Below, one piece after another: positions 45,704 to 54,058 of a stretch of 64,000 nt of DNA; position 1 is the first letter of the stretch, and every line of letters starts with the position of its first letter. The notes below the pieces were generated by a model. That model was not told the origin of the DNA, searched no databases, and worked only from the letters and a program-made list of their open reading frames with translations. The DNA comes from Massilioclostridium coli (GTDB lineage Bacteria > Bacillota > Clostridia > Oscillospirales > Ruminococcaceae), in contig NZ_FMIZ01000007.1 in the NCBI RefSeq assembly GCF_900095865.1, positions 496,001 to 560,000 of the forward strand, read 5' to 3'. Made by a program: the position numbers and the translations under genes.

Positions 45704-47017
45704 TTGTCTATCCAAAAAGCAATAAGAAGGTTGCCGGGCGTTAAGTTAAAGCACCATAAAAATACGGCGGATATGGAAACGGTTCGTATGCCTGCGCCAA
45801 AACAAGTTACCATTGTAATGACACAGCATTTGGGTGCCCCCTGTATTCCGTTGGTAAAAGTGGGGGATGAGGTCAAGTTAGGACAGAAAATCGGTGAAAA
45901 CCGGGATCAACTCTCTGCCCCGATCTATTCCAGTGTTTCGGGCAAGGTAATTGCGTTAAAAGATTATACTACATTTGGAGGAAATTCCGTCCCTTCTGTG
46001 GTGATTGAATCAGATGGCCTGCAAACGGTGAGCGAAACCGTAAAACCCCCTGTGATTCGTACTAAGGAGGATTTTATCCAGGCGGTGTATGAAAATGGTA
46101 TGGTCGGACTTGGTGGGGCAGGATTCCCCACTCATACAAAACTTTCATTTGAGGAAGGGAAAGTGGATACCCTTATTATTAATGGGGCGGAATGTGAGCC
46201 GTATATCACCTCGGATAACCGGGAATTAATTGAAAACGCCTCCGCTATCGTAAAGGGAATCCAGCAGATTCAGACCTATCTTGGGATCAAAAAAGTGATT
46301 ATTGGCATTGAAGACAACAAAAAACAGGCGTTGCAATTGATGGGACAATTGACCGATAGCATTCCAGAGATACAGGTGATGTCTTTGACCTCACAATATC
46401 CGCAAGGGGCGGAAAAAGTGCTGATTTATGTCACCACAGGCAGGGTTGTAAAAGAGGGGCAGCTTCCAGCTGATGTTGGCGTTATTGTAATGAATGTCAC
46501 CTCGATTTCCAAACTGGGCCGCTATCTAGAAACAGGTATGCCATTGACCGCGAAGCGTTTGACAGTGGATGGGGATTGTATCGCCAACCCACAAAATGTG
46601 CGTGTTCCCATTGGGACTTCCATCCAGGATGTGATTGATTTTTGCGGTGGTTTTACCAAGGAGCCAAAAAAAATTATCTGTGGTGGACCAATGATGGGGG
46701 TAGCAATTGAGGATTTATCCACCCCGATTATCAAAAACAACAACGCGATTTTGGCGTTTTCCAAATCCATGGCGGAACTGCCGGAAACGACTGCCTGCAT
46801 TCGTTGTGGGAAGTGTTCCCAGGTCTGTCCTGTGCGGCTAATGCCTCGGAGCTTGGAAATCGCTTATGACGCGGGAAATGCGGAGGCATTGCAAAAGCTT
46901 TCGGTGAACCTTTGCATCAATTGTGGTTGTTGTTCCTATATCTGTCCAGCAAAAAGGAATCTGGCGCAGAAAAACCAGCTGGCAAAAGAACTGGTGAAAA
47001 AAGCCACGAAAAAATAA
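45704..47017 (+). CDS. rnfC: Rnf complex subunit RnfC (NADH/ferredoxin side)
   Basis: 437 residues from TTG 45704, with GGAGTGAAAGG as ribosome site; the ORF can be read further upstream, but that part runs through the leader hairpin. Motifs: GLGGAGFPTHTKL and NGAECEPYITSDNRE of the NADH/FMN-binding Nqo1-like domain, a SLBB part, and two [4Fe-4S] sites CIRCGKCSQVCP and CINCGCCSYICP. It is the peripheral cytosolic subunit that exchanges electrons with NAD(H). Confidence 0.96.
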   Translation: MSIQKAIRRLPGVKLKHHKNTADMETVRMPAPKQVTIVMTQHLGAPCIPLVKVGDEVKLGQKIGENRDQLSAPIYSSVSGKVIALKDYTTFGGNSVPSVVIESDGLQTVSETVKPPVIRTKEDFIQAVYENGMVGLGGAGFPTHTKLSFEEGKVDTLIINGAECEPYITSDNRELIENASAIVKGIQQIQTYLGIKKVIIGIEDNKKQALQLMGQLTDSIPEIQVMSLTSQYPQGAEKVLIYVTTGRVVKEGQLPADVGVIVMNVTSISKLGRYLETGMPLTAKRLTVDGDCIANPQNVRVPIGTSIQDVIDFCGGFTKEPKKIICGGPMMGVAIEDLSTPIIKNNNAILAFSKSMAELPETTACIRCGKCSQVCPVRLMPRSLEIAYDAGNAEALQKLSVNLCINCGCCSYICPAKRNLAQKNQLAKELVKKATKK

Positions 47018-47041
47018 GAGAAATTTGGAATGGAGTGAAAT

Positions 47042-47959
47042 TTGTTGGAAAATTTATTTGTGTCGCCATCACCGCATATTAGGGCGAAAAATACGACACG
47101 TTCCATTATGCTGGATGTGATTATCGCACTGGTTCCAGCTTTGATAGCAGGGACGGTGCTGCTGGGGATACGGTCTTTAGCAGTAACTGCGGTTTCGGTT
47201 GTCTCTTGTGTGTTTTTTGAATGGGCGTGCCGGAAATTAATGAAACGCAGCAATACCATTGGAGATTTAAGCGCTGTGGTAACGGGACTTTTGCTGGCCA
47301 TGAACTTACCAGTCAATTTTCCCCTTTGGATGACAGTAATCGGTGCGTTTATTGCAATTGTATTGGTAAAACAGATGTTTGGCGGAATTGGGCAGAACTT
47401 TGCCAATCCAGCCATTGCCGCTAGGGTTGTGCTTCTGGTTGGGTTTACCACCCAGATGACGTCTTGGGAGGCTCCAGTATTTAGCAGCAATCCAGATGCG
47501 ATTGCAGGGGCAACCCCTCTGGTTGATTTGAGTAAATATTCTGTTTCAGAACTGTTTTTTGGAAATGTAGGGGGATGTATCGGAGAAACCTGTGCTTTGG
47601 CACTAATTATCGGTGGCGTTTATTTGATCATCCGCCGTGTGATCAATCCAGTTACCCCTTTGGTGTACATCGGAACCGTATTTGTATTCTCCTTCTTGTT
47701 AGGGGAAGACCCAGTAAAGCAGATTTTCGCAGGGGGCTTAATGTTGGGGGCGTTCTTTATGGCAACCGACTATGCTACCTCGCCAATTACCACAAAAGGG
47801 AAGATCATTTTTGCTTTGGGCTGTGGCGTAATGACAGTGTTGATTCGGCAGTTCGGCAACTATCCAGAAGGGGTTTCCTTCGCAATTTTAATTATGAATA
47901 TGGTTGTGCCATTTATTGACCGTGGCACAAAACTAAAACCAGTGGGGAGGAAATCATAA
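47042..47959 (+). CDS. rnfD: Rnf complex subunit RnfD (membrane, covalent FMN)
   Basis: 305 residues; TTG start at 47042 (a second TTG follows directly) behind ATGGAGTGAAA. About nine membrane helices. The flavinylation motif DAIAGATPL holds acceptor T158, which in the family takes FMN through a phosphoester bond. Start MLENLFVSPSPHIRAKNTTR is typical. It forms part of the ion-translocating core. Stop overlaps the rnfG start by 1 bp. Confidence 0.96.
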   Translation: MLENLFVSPSPHIRAKNTTRSIMLDVIIALVPALIAGTVLLGIRSLAVTAVSVVSCVFFEWACRKLMKRSNTIGDLSAVVTGLLLAMNLPVNFPLWMTVIGAFIAIVLVKQMFGGIGQNFANPAIAARVVLLVGFTTQMTSWEAPVFSSNPDAIAGATPLVDLSKYSVSELFFGNVGGCIGETCALALIIGGVYLIIRRVINPVTPLVYIGTVFVFSFLLGEDPVKQIFAGGLMLGAFFMATDYATSPITTKGKIIFALGCGVMTVLIRQFGNYPEGVSFAILIMNMVVPFIDRGTKLKPVGRKS

Positions 47960-48516
47960 TGGCAAACACAGCAAAACATATTATCCGTCCCACTGTGGTA
48001 TTAGTTGCCATTGCGATTGTAATTTCCGGCGTGGTATCAGTGGTGTACAACCTCACCAAACTGCCGGAAACTGTGGGCTTATCCGAAGCCGCTACCGCAA
48101 AGGCAACCGAGCTGATGGGTACTGACCAGCTCACCACAATTTTAAATGACAACTATCCAGAAGAAGTAACTGGAGCTGCGAAAACCGAAAATGGCGAATA
48201 TGTGATTGGCGTCACCTCCACTGGATATGGTGGAGAAATGGAACTGGTAGTGGGGTTCCAATCCGATGACAGCGTGAAAGGCGTGGCGATTGTCAGCGCC
48301 CAGGAAACCCCCGGCATCGGGACAAAAGTAACCGAAGGGGACGAATTTACCAAACAGTTCGCGGGCTTGCAGGGCACCGCTACAATCGGAGAAAATGTAG
48401 ATGCTATTGCAGGTTCTACCATTTCCTCGAAAGCGGTTACCACTGGTGTAAATACCGCGATAGAAGCATTATCCCTGGTAAAAGAGGGGAAAGAACAGGA
48501 AGGAGGGGGACAATAA
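47959..48516 (+). CDS. rnfG: Rnf complex subunit RnfG (periplasm-side covalent FMN)
   Basis: 185 residues: one N-terminal helix (~8-28) and an FMN-binding domain facing outward. The acceptor motif is DAIAGSTISSKAV with T154, where most relatives read SGATxT; the Ala-to-Ser change leaves the Thr intact. GQ(E)TPGIGTK is seen as SAQETPGIGTKVT. The Glu/Gly-rich tail EGKEQEGGGQ is unstructured. One-base overlaps with both neighbours. Confidence 0.95.
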   Translation: MANTAKHIIRPTVVLVAIAIVISGVVSVVYNLTKLPETVGLSEAATAKATELMGTDQLTTILNDNYPEEVTGAAKTENGEYVIGVTSTGYGGEMELVVGFQSDDSVKGVAIVSAQETPGIGTKVTEGDEFTKQFAGLQGTATIGENVDAIAGSTISSKAVTTGVNTAIEALSLVKEGKEQEGGGQ

Positions 48517-49169
48517 TGTCCAACATGAAGATTTTTATCAACGGTTTAATCAAAGAAAATCCGGTTTTGGTTTTAATGATTGGCATGTGCCCTTCTTTGG
48601 CTGTTACCACAGCGGCTTCCAATGGAATTGGTATGGGGTTGGCAACTACGTTTGTACTCCTTGGTTCCAATATTGTAATTTCGCTGCTGAAAAAAGTCAT
48701 TCCTGGGGAAGTACGGCTTCCAGCGTATATTGTCATCATTGCCGGATTTGTAACCATCATTGGCTTTTTGTTAGAACGGTATTTTCCAGATTTAAATAAA
48801 GCGTTGGGGTTATATGTGGCGTTGATTGTGGTAAACTGTATTATTTTGATGCGGGCGGAAACATTCGCCAGCAAAAATTCCGTTGGGAAATCCGCGATTG
48901 ACGCTCTGGGAACTGGACTTGGATTTACCCTGGCTTTAGTAGTGATTGGGTCCATCCGTGAAATTTTTGGGGTTGGTACCTGGTTTAATCTACAGGTTTT
49001 GCCAGAATCCATCCCTCCAATGACGATTTTTATCAACCCAGCAGGAGGATTTTTTGTCATGGGGATTGTCATTGCTGTGGTGAATAAACTTACCAAAGGC
49101 AAGGTTGCCAAAAAGAAAAAAGCCTGTCCATCCTGTGAAGGGTGCAATGGATGCGGAGGTGCTGAATAA
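48516..49169 (+). CDS. rnfE: Rnf complex subunit RnfE with cysteine-rich C-terminal tail
   Basis: 217 residues. Six membrane helices of the RnfE/NqrD family with NPVLVLMIGMCPSLAVTTAA carrying the conserved intramembrane Cys. The C-terminus adds KKKKACPSCEGCNGCGGAE, with C204, C207, C210 and C213 in CxxCxxCxxC spacing, which suggests metal or Fe-S binding. RnfE pairs with RnfA as the pseudo-symmetric core of the pump. One-base overlaps on both sides. Confidence 0.95.
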   Translation: MSNMKIFINGLIKENPVLVLMIGMCPSLAVTTAASNGIGMGLATTFVLLGSNIVISLLKKVIPGEVRLPAYIVIIAGFVTIIGFLLERYFPDLNKALGLYVALIVVNCIILMRAETFASKNSVGKSAIDALGTGLGFTLALVVIGSIREIFGVGTWFNLQVLPESIPPMTIFINPAGGFFVMGIVIAVVNKLTKGKVAKKKKACPSCEGCNGCGGAE

Positions 49170-49759
49170 TGGAAAACATGTTAATGATTTTTTTCAGCGC
49201 CATCTTTGTCAACAACTTTGTATTGGCGAAATTCTTGGGGATCTGCCCGTTTTTAGGGGTATCTAAAAAGTTGAATTCCGCCGTAGGGATGAGCCTTGCC
49301 GTAACCTTTGTTATGGTAATGTCTACTCTGATCACCTATCCGGTTTATATGTACCTGCTCAAACCATTTGGGCTGGAGTACCTGAATAAAATCGCGTTTA
49401 TTTTGATTATCGCCATGTTTGTGCAGCTGGTTGAAATTGTGGTGAAACGGTTTTTGCCACCATTGTACCACGCTTTGGGGGTTTACCTGCCTTTGATTAC
49501 CACAAACTGCGCTGTACTTGGTGTGACTGTTTTGAATATTGATAGCCAATATACTCTGTTGGAATCCCTGGTTAACTCGTTTGGCGCGGGCATCGGCTTT
49601 TTGCTGGCTTTGGTGCTGTTTAGTGGAATCCGGGAAAAGCTGGAGAACTGCAATATTCCAAAATCATTCCGTGGCATGCCATCTACCCTGATCGCCGCCT
49701 CTATTTTAGCGGTATCTTTTATGGGATTTGGCGGCATCATCGAAAATATTTTTGGTTAG
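49169..49759 (+). CDS. rnfA: Rnf complex subunit RnfA
   Basis: 196 residues, six helices. MENMLMIFFSAIFVNNFVLA, then KFLGICPFLGVSKK, are diagnostic, with the conserved Cys of the membrane-embedded [2Fe-2S] site. TTNCAVLGVTV is the second conserved loop. RnfA and RnfE are inverted homologues. The rnfB start lies 12 bp downstream, after AGGAGGG. Confidence 0.96.
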   Translation: MENMLMIFFSAIFVNNFVLAKFLGICPFLGVSKKLNSAVGMSLAVTFVMVMSTLITYPVYMYLLKPFGLEYLNKIAFILIIAMFVQLVEIVVKRFLPPLYHALGVYLPLITTNCAVLGVTVLNIDSQYTLLESLVNSFGAGIGFLLALVLFSGIREKLENCNIPKSFRGMPSTLIAASILAVSFMGFGGIIENIFG

Positions 49760-49771
49760 GAGGGAGAAAAG

Positions 49772-50563
49772 ATGTTTGAATTATATTTCCTGCCAATTCT
49801 TATTTTCATCGGGCTTGCGTTACTAGCGGGGTTGCTGCTTTCCATCGCCTCGGTATTCTTAGGGGTAAAAGAGGACGAAAAGGTAGAAAAAATCCGGGAT
49901 TGTCTACCAGGTATCAACTGTGGTGCTTGTGGTTATAGTGGCTGTGATGACTATGCAAAAGCGGTTGCCAACGGGGCTGCGCCAAACCAGTGTGTTCCAG
50001 GGGGGCCCAGCGTAGCCAAACAGGTTGCGGAAATTATGGGGGTAGAAGCAGGGGCTATTGAGAAAAAAGCCGCTTATGTTCATTGTAACGGAAACCTCCA
50101 TGCAACCCATTCCAAATATGATTACCAGGGGGAACTGACCTGCCAGGCAGCATCTAAGCTGTATTCCGGTGATAAAGCCTGCATTTATGGATGTTTAGGC
50201 TATGGAGATTGCAGCAAAATCTGCCCAGTAGAAGCGATTTCCATACAGGACGGGGTTGCCTGGGTGGATGAGGAGACCTGTATTTCCTGCGGTAGATGTG
50301 TGGACACCTGTCCCAAAAATTTAATCCATTTAAAACCGGTGAATAAGCCTGTTGTTGTAGCTTGTAATAACCCGCAACGTGGTAAGGCCGTTATGAATGT
50401 GTGCAGTAACGGATGTATCGGATGTGGAAAATGTCAACGTACCTGTCAATATGATGCCATCCATGTGGAGAACTTTATTGCCAGGATTGATTATGAAAAA
50501 TGTACTTCCTGTGGGGAATGTATTGAGCAATGCCCTGTCAACTGTATCCACCGCTTGCCTTAA
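49772..50563 (+). CDS. rnfB: Rnf complex subunit RnfB (ferredoxin-oxidising polyferredoxin)
   Basis: 263 residues. An N-terminal helix (~7-30) is followed by the CLPGINCGACGYSGC cluster site (C44, C50, C53, C58) and two pairs of ferredoxin motifs: CLGYGDCSKICP, CISCGRCVDTCP, CIGCGKCQRTCQ and CTSCGECIEQCP. It receives electrons from reduced ferredoxin and passes them into the complex. It is last in the operon and is followed by a strong terminator. Confidence 0.96.
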   Translation: MFELYFLPILIFIGLALLAGLLLSIASVFLGVKEDEKVEKIRDCLPGINCGACGYSGCDDYAKAVANGAAPNQCVPGGPSVAKQVAEIMGVEAGAIEKKAAYVHCNGNLHATHSKYDYQGELTCQAASKLYSGDKACIYGCLGYGDCSKICPVEAISIQDGVAWVDEETCISCGRCVDTCPKNLIHLKPVNKPVVVACNNPQRGKAVMNVCSNGCIGCGKCQRTCQYDAIHVENFIARIDYEKCTSCGECIEQCPVNCIHRLP

Positions 50564-50593
50564 ATCAGTTTTTCATCAACTTTCTATCAAAAC

Positions 50594-50631
50594 AAAAGCG
50601 TATGTATTAGAAAATACATACGCTTTTTCTC
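50594..50631 (+). terminator. Terminator of the rnf operon
   Basis: Perfect 15-bp stem (50594-50608 with 50613-50627; AAAAGCGTATGTATT and complement), 4-nt loop, T-tract. Confidence 0.97.
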
Positions 50632-50640
50632 ATATTGGTG

Positions 50641-50730
50641 TTACCGTATTATTTCATCAGTCGTTTGATGTTACCGTATTATTTCATCGGTCGTTTGATG
50701 TTATTGTATTGATTCATGAATGGGCAGTAA
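50641..50730 (+). repeat. 30-bp tandem repeat, two near-identical copies plus one degenerate
   Basis: 50641-50670 and 50671-50700 differ at one base (CATCAG/CATCGG); 50701-50730 is a diverged third copy (TTATTGTATTGATTCATGAA). The unit length is a multiple of three, but no supported gene spans it. It lies just after the rnf terminator. Confidence 0.85.
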
Positions 50731-50802
50731 TCTAAAAAATCAAATTCTTCTATATAAAACCCCATTTGAAACGAAATACCATACAATGCAATAAACTGGT
50801 AG

Positions 50803-51135
50803 CTAGATCATAAATTTGATTCTGCGGGCGGTTTCGGCATCCCTGGATTTTGGCACAGCTGCAAGGATAAAGTTTACCTGGCTAATGTGCTGGATTAAGG
50901 TACAGGCTTCGCCGTGGGGGGATACCCCTTTAAAGAGAATCATATTATCGTTGATACATTGGATTTCTTCCGCAAACATGGTCAGGGATTGCCCAAATCC
51001 ACCTAATTTTAAGGCGATTTCCTGATGTTCCTCCAAGTTTTGCTCAAATGCTTGGATTGCATTTAGGATTTCTTTCAACGGTGGGTTTCCGGTAACAGCT
51101 GATTTTCCGGAAGCATTTAAATAATTCAGTTCCAT
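50803..51135 (-). CDS. Hypothetical protein, possibly DUF6173-like
   Basis: 110 residues, cytosolic, starting MELNYLNASGKSAVTGNPPL and ending in LIQHISQVNFILAAVPKSRD. The pattern of a short N-terminal beta start, an amphipathic helix and the LIQHxSQxNFxLxAVP block recalls DUF6173 proteins of Clostridia (from memory, not searched). Function unknown. AAGGAGA-type site (complement at ~51141-51147) precedes the ATG. Divergent from perR. Confidence 0.6.
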   Translation of the reverse strand: MELNYLNASGKSAVTGNPPLKEILNAIQAFEQNLEEHQEIALKLGGFGQSLTMFAEEIQCINDNMILFKGVSPHGEACTLIQHISQVNFILAAVPKSRDAETARRIKFMI

Positions 51136-51227
51136 AACATTCTCCTTAAACTAAATTTTTAATCCCTATTATTATACTGGACAAAAAAGGGTTTGTCCAG
51201 CAGGAAAAATTTACAAGTGTAAAAATC

Positions 51228-51282
51228 TTGACAAGGATATTTTAATATTGTATTATATTAGTAATTATTATTGTAATTATTA
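51228..51282 (+). promoter_or_regulatory. Promoter and repeat operator of perR
   Basis: TTGACA (51228-51233), 17-bp spacer, TATTAT (51251-51256). Just downstream, TAATTATTA is directly repeated at 51262-51270 and 51274-51282. It resembles the AT-rich Per/Fur box family (TTATAATTATTATAA consensus), so autoregulation is likely. Confidence 0.7.
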
Positions 51283-51302
51283 TCGAGACAAGGAGAACTA
51301 CG

Positions 51303-51692
51303 ATGAAATACTCAAAACAGCGGGAGATTATCCTGGACTATGTAAAGAAAAATTTAGTGCATCCTACTGCAAATCATGTGTATTCTTCTTTAAAAAAAGA
51401 GCATCCTAATCTTAGCTTAGGTACAGTTTACCGCAATTTAAACCAACTGGCTGAACTTGGGATGATCCAAAAGATTGAAGTAGCAGGGGCACCAGACCGT
51501 TTTGACGGCAATATTACCCCTCATTATCACGCAATATGTGTGAAATGTAACGAAATGTTCGATTTCCAGATTGACCCTAAGCAACTGGATTTAACTTCAG
51601 CAATTAAAGGAGAAGGATTCCACCAGATTGTCAGTTGTGATGTAAGCATTAAATGTGTTTGTGAACACTGTGCCTCAGTAAAAAATAGCTGA
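51303..51692 (+). CDS. perR: Fur-family peroxide-type regulator
   Basis: 129 residues. The winged helix (HPTANHVYSSLKKEHPNLSL to GTVYRNLNQLAELGMIQ) is followed by the metal-binding half: HYHAICVKCNEMFDF and CVCEHC give the structural Zn site of two CxxC pairs. Asp in FDFQID and SCDVSI fits PerR rather than Fur, but zinc or iron sensing cannot be excluded. ACAAGGAG precedes the ATG. The 42-bp gap to rbr holds an inverted repeat TTACAGG/CCTGTAA (51693-51711). Confidence 0.87.
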   Translation: MKYSKQREIILDYVKKNLVHPTANHVYSSLKKEHPNLSLGTVYRNLNQLAELGMIQKIEVAGAPDRFDGNITPHYHAICVKCNEMFDFQIDPKQLDLTSAIKGEGFHQIVSCDVSIKCVCEHCASVKNS

Positions 51693-51734
51693 TTACAGGA
51701 GTAACCTGTAACCGGCATATGATGAGGTGTTCGT

Positions 51735-52271
51735 ATGAATCTAAAAGGAACAAAAACAGAACAGAATTTATTAACTGCTTTTGCCGGTGAATCACAGGCT
51801 CGCAATAAGTACACCTACTATGCCAGCCAGGCGAGGAAACAGGGGTATGAACAAATTGCGGCCATTTTTGAGGAAACAGCCCATAATGAGTGCGCCCATG
51901 CGAAACTGTGGTTTAAACTGCTAAACCAGGGGATTCCACAGTTGGATGAATGTTTGCGGGATGCTGCTGCTGGGGAAAATTATGAGTGGACAGAGATGTA
52001 CGCTGAATTTGCCAAAGTAGCGGAAGAAGAAAACTTCCCTCAAATCGCCAATATGTTCCGTGGGGTGGCGGAGATTGAAAAAAGCCACGAACAACGGTAC
52101 ACTACTTTACTGGAAAATCTGCAGAATGGCAAAGTGTTTGAAAAAGATGGGGAATACGCATGGATTTGTCGGAACTGCGGCCATATCCACTTTTCGGATA
52201 AGGCGCCGGAAGTTTGCCCTGTATGTGCCCATCCGCAAGCCTATTTTGAATTACATGTAATAAACTACTAA
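51735..52271 (+). CDS. rbr: Rubrerythrin
   Basis: 178 residues. The N-terminal diiron four-helix bundle has ExxxH-type ligands in [28 protein letters not shown] and [12 protein letters not shown]. The C-terminal rubredoxin domain has CRNCGHIHF and [11 protein letters not shown]. It reduces hydrogen peroxide in anaerobes. Placed directly behind perR, consistent with a peroxide-response operon. Confidence 0.96.
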   Translation: MNLKGTKTEQNLLTAFAGESQARNKYTYYASQARKQGYEQIAAIFEETAHNECAHAKLWFKLLNQGIPQLDECLRDAAAGENYEWTEMYAEFAKVAEEENFPQIANMFRGVAEIEKSHEQRYTTLLENLQNGKVFEKDGEYAWICRNCGHIHFSDKAPEVCPVCAHPQAYFELHVINY

Positions 52272-52608
52272 CCCCAAAAATTTTGCTTTTGGAAAGTGGA
52301 TTGGAAAGGAAATTTATTCTATAGAATATTGGCTTTATCAGAGACGGTGTGGCGTTTTGCCATGCCGCCTTTGTTTTTGACAGAAATTTTTTATCTGGTA
52401 TATTTGGTAGGATTACTGATAGAAGCTTTGTTCAATGCTATTGTAAAAGTTGGTTTACGCCCTTTATCGTTTCTGATTCTATGCCATACTGATATTTTAA
52501 ATTTTTATTTCCAGCATGAATGGTAGATTTTATGTTGCCAAAGAGATATAATAGGTTTATCAATCCCTGTAATGGGATTATCACTGATAAAGGATGGGAA
52601 TTTTCTAT
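52272..52608 (+). other. Intergenic stretch, no supported gene
   Basis: A 76-codon hydrophobic frame (GTG 52296) exists, but it has no ribosome site at proper spacing and no family match. No clear promoter pair or terminator was found. Confidence 0.5.
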
Positions 52609-53634
52609 ATGGATACCTTGGAGTTTAACATTATCGTTTCCATTCTCTTGCTGCCGGTGAATTTATTCTGCTCATTTTGGATTTTTAAGGAAGCATTAAA
52701 TCAGGCTGGCGTGACCTTTGGCGAGGCATTACGCCATTTTTCCAACAAACCTTTGGTGGGAACTTCCCGTACCAGGTTACAAAAAAACCAGAGGAGGATA
52801 TTTCACTATCTAGCGGAAAAGGCGGAAGATCCTGAACAAATAAGGAAACTGTTACGCTGGTATGGGATTAGCACTTTACCGGGGCTTGCCGCATTGATAC
52901 TTGCTGAGTTTGGCATCATCATTCCTTTTGCCAACAAGGAACAGTATATCTTTGCCGGCAATATCATCCTTGCCCTCATCAATATTGCCCTTGTGGTAGT
53001 GGGGAAAGTTTACAGGCAAAACCATCCTATGGAGGAACGGATGGCGGAAAAACTTGCGATAAAGTATGAAAGGGAGAAATCCAAATACAGAGGGAAACGG
53101 ATTATTGCGTGCACAGTGGTAGGTAGTATCTTTCTCTTGTTTTTCATCGTAAGCCATTTGGCTGCTACACAGCTTATAAATCATCAAACCACCAGTATAC
53201 AGCCGCCATCCATCACCGGAAACCTTCACTTTTCAGATGTACATACGGCTTTGTCTGACAGAGGGTTTGAAACCGCAAACATAGCCACAACCTACTGGTT
53301 TTATGATGAACACAAACTCACCAATGTGGTGGCTGGCGTAAAAGGGGAAACAACCTTTGAGTTTTACGAATATTCGGATGGAGAAACAACCGATGGGGTG
53401 TATAACCGGATCTCATACGATATTGCACCGGAATTGGAGTTTGATCAGCGTGTTGAATACGAAACAGAACTGCCTGGTGGAGGAAAACAGTTTGCCATCA
53501 CACAAAACGGAGTTTACAGCCTTGTGTTGTATCAAAATAATACGGTGATTTACGCCTATTCCTCCGATCATCCAGACGAAATACAAGATATTTTAGTTTC
53601 ACTAGGGTATCTTACGGAAAATACAGCAGGTTAA
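52609..53634 (+). CDS. Membrane protein with extracytoplasmic C-terminal domain, unknown
   Basis: 341 residues from ATG 52609, with AGGATGGGA upstream; the ATG at 52594 lies within that site. Helices at ~8-26, ~90-108, ~114-130 and ~170-190; the last leads into a ~150-residue soluble domain (from QLINHQTTS onward) rich in beta-type sequence (TTFEFYEYSDGETTDGVYNR). Cytosolic loops are basic. No family recognised; the layout suggests a membrane sensor or an anti-sigma-like or lipoprotein-like stress protein, but nothing proves it. Confidence 0.7.
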   Translation: MDTLEFNIIVSILLLPVNLFCSFWIFKEALNQAGVTFGEALRHFSNKPLVGTSRTRLQKNQRRIFHYLAEKAEDPEQIRKLLRWYGISTLPGLAALILAEFGIIIPFANKEQYIFAGNIILALINIALVVVGKVYRQNHPMEERMAEKLAIKYEREKSKYRGKRIIACTVVGSIFLLFFIVSHLAATQLINHQTTSIQPPSITGNLHFSDVHTALSDRGFETANIATTYWFYDEHKLTNVVAGVKGETTFEFYEYSDGETTDGVYNRISYDIAPELEFDQRVEYETELPGGGKQFAITQNGVYSLVLYQNNTVIYAYSSDHPDEIQDILVSLGYLTENTAG

Positions 53635-53805
53635 ATGTTTACCAGCAGGATTTGATAGATAGAAGGGTAACGTTCGATTGTATTGAGATAATAAAATTTG
53701 TACTACAGTGGGGAAATTAGTTTTATCTTTGACAACGGAACCTAGACCTAGAAGCTGTTTCCATTTTGCTTTTCGACCCTTCAGTAACATAGAAACCAAA
53801 TTTGT

Positions 53806-53864
53806 AAAAAATAGAACCGGTACCTTGGAGGGTAATGCTCAAAAGATACCGGTTTTTTCTATTT
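53806..53864 (+). terminator. Long hairpin terminator after the membrane protein
   Basis: AAATAGA.ACCGGTA (from 53808) pairs with TACCGGT...TCTATTT (to 53864), with a TTTTTT bulge on the 3' arm and a 24-nt apical part. The 53635-54058 spacer holds this hairpin and nothing else I recognise. Confidence 0.6.
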
Positions 53865-54058
53865 GATAGTTTTGTACAGTTTTTGATTACTTACGGAAAA
53901 TTTAGGCTCTGCAGCAAATTTCCACGTAAAAGGATTTACGGAGTAAAGACAGCAAACGCAACTAGAAATTTTACGTTTAAACCACCGAAATCAACCCTGA
54001 TTTGATGAATATTGCCAAAGTAACGTTCTGATTCCTGAATCCGGACAACGGCAAACGG

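Noticed and set aside
50641-50730. CRISPR array
   Set aside because: The units abut without spacers and no cas genes lie near.
50397-50735. 112-codon frame covering the end of rnfB and the tandem repeat
   Set aside because: Runs out of frame through rnfB and its terminator; the repeat peptide is a by-product.
52296-52526. 76-codon hydrophobic frame with GTG start
   Set aside because: No ribosome site at proper spacing, no family, no promoter; kept as gene-free spacer.
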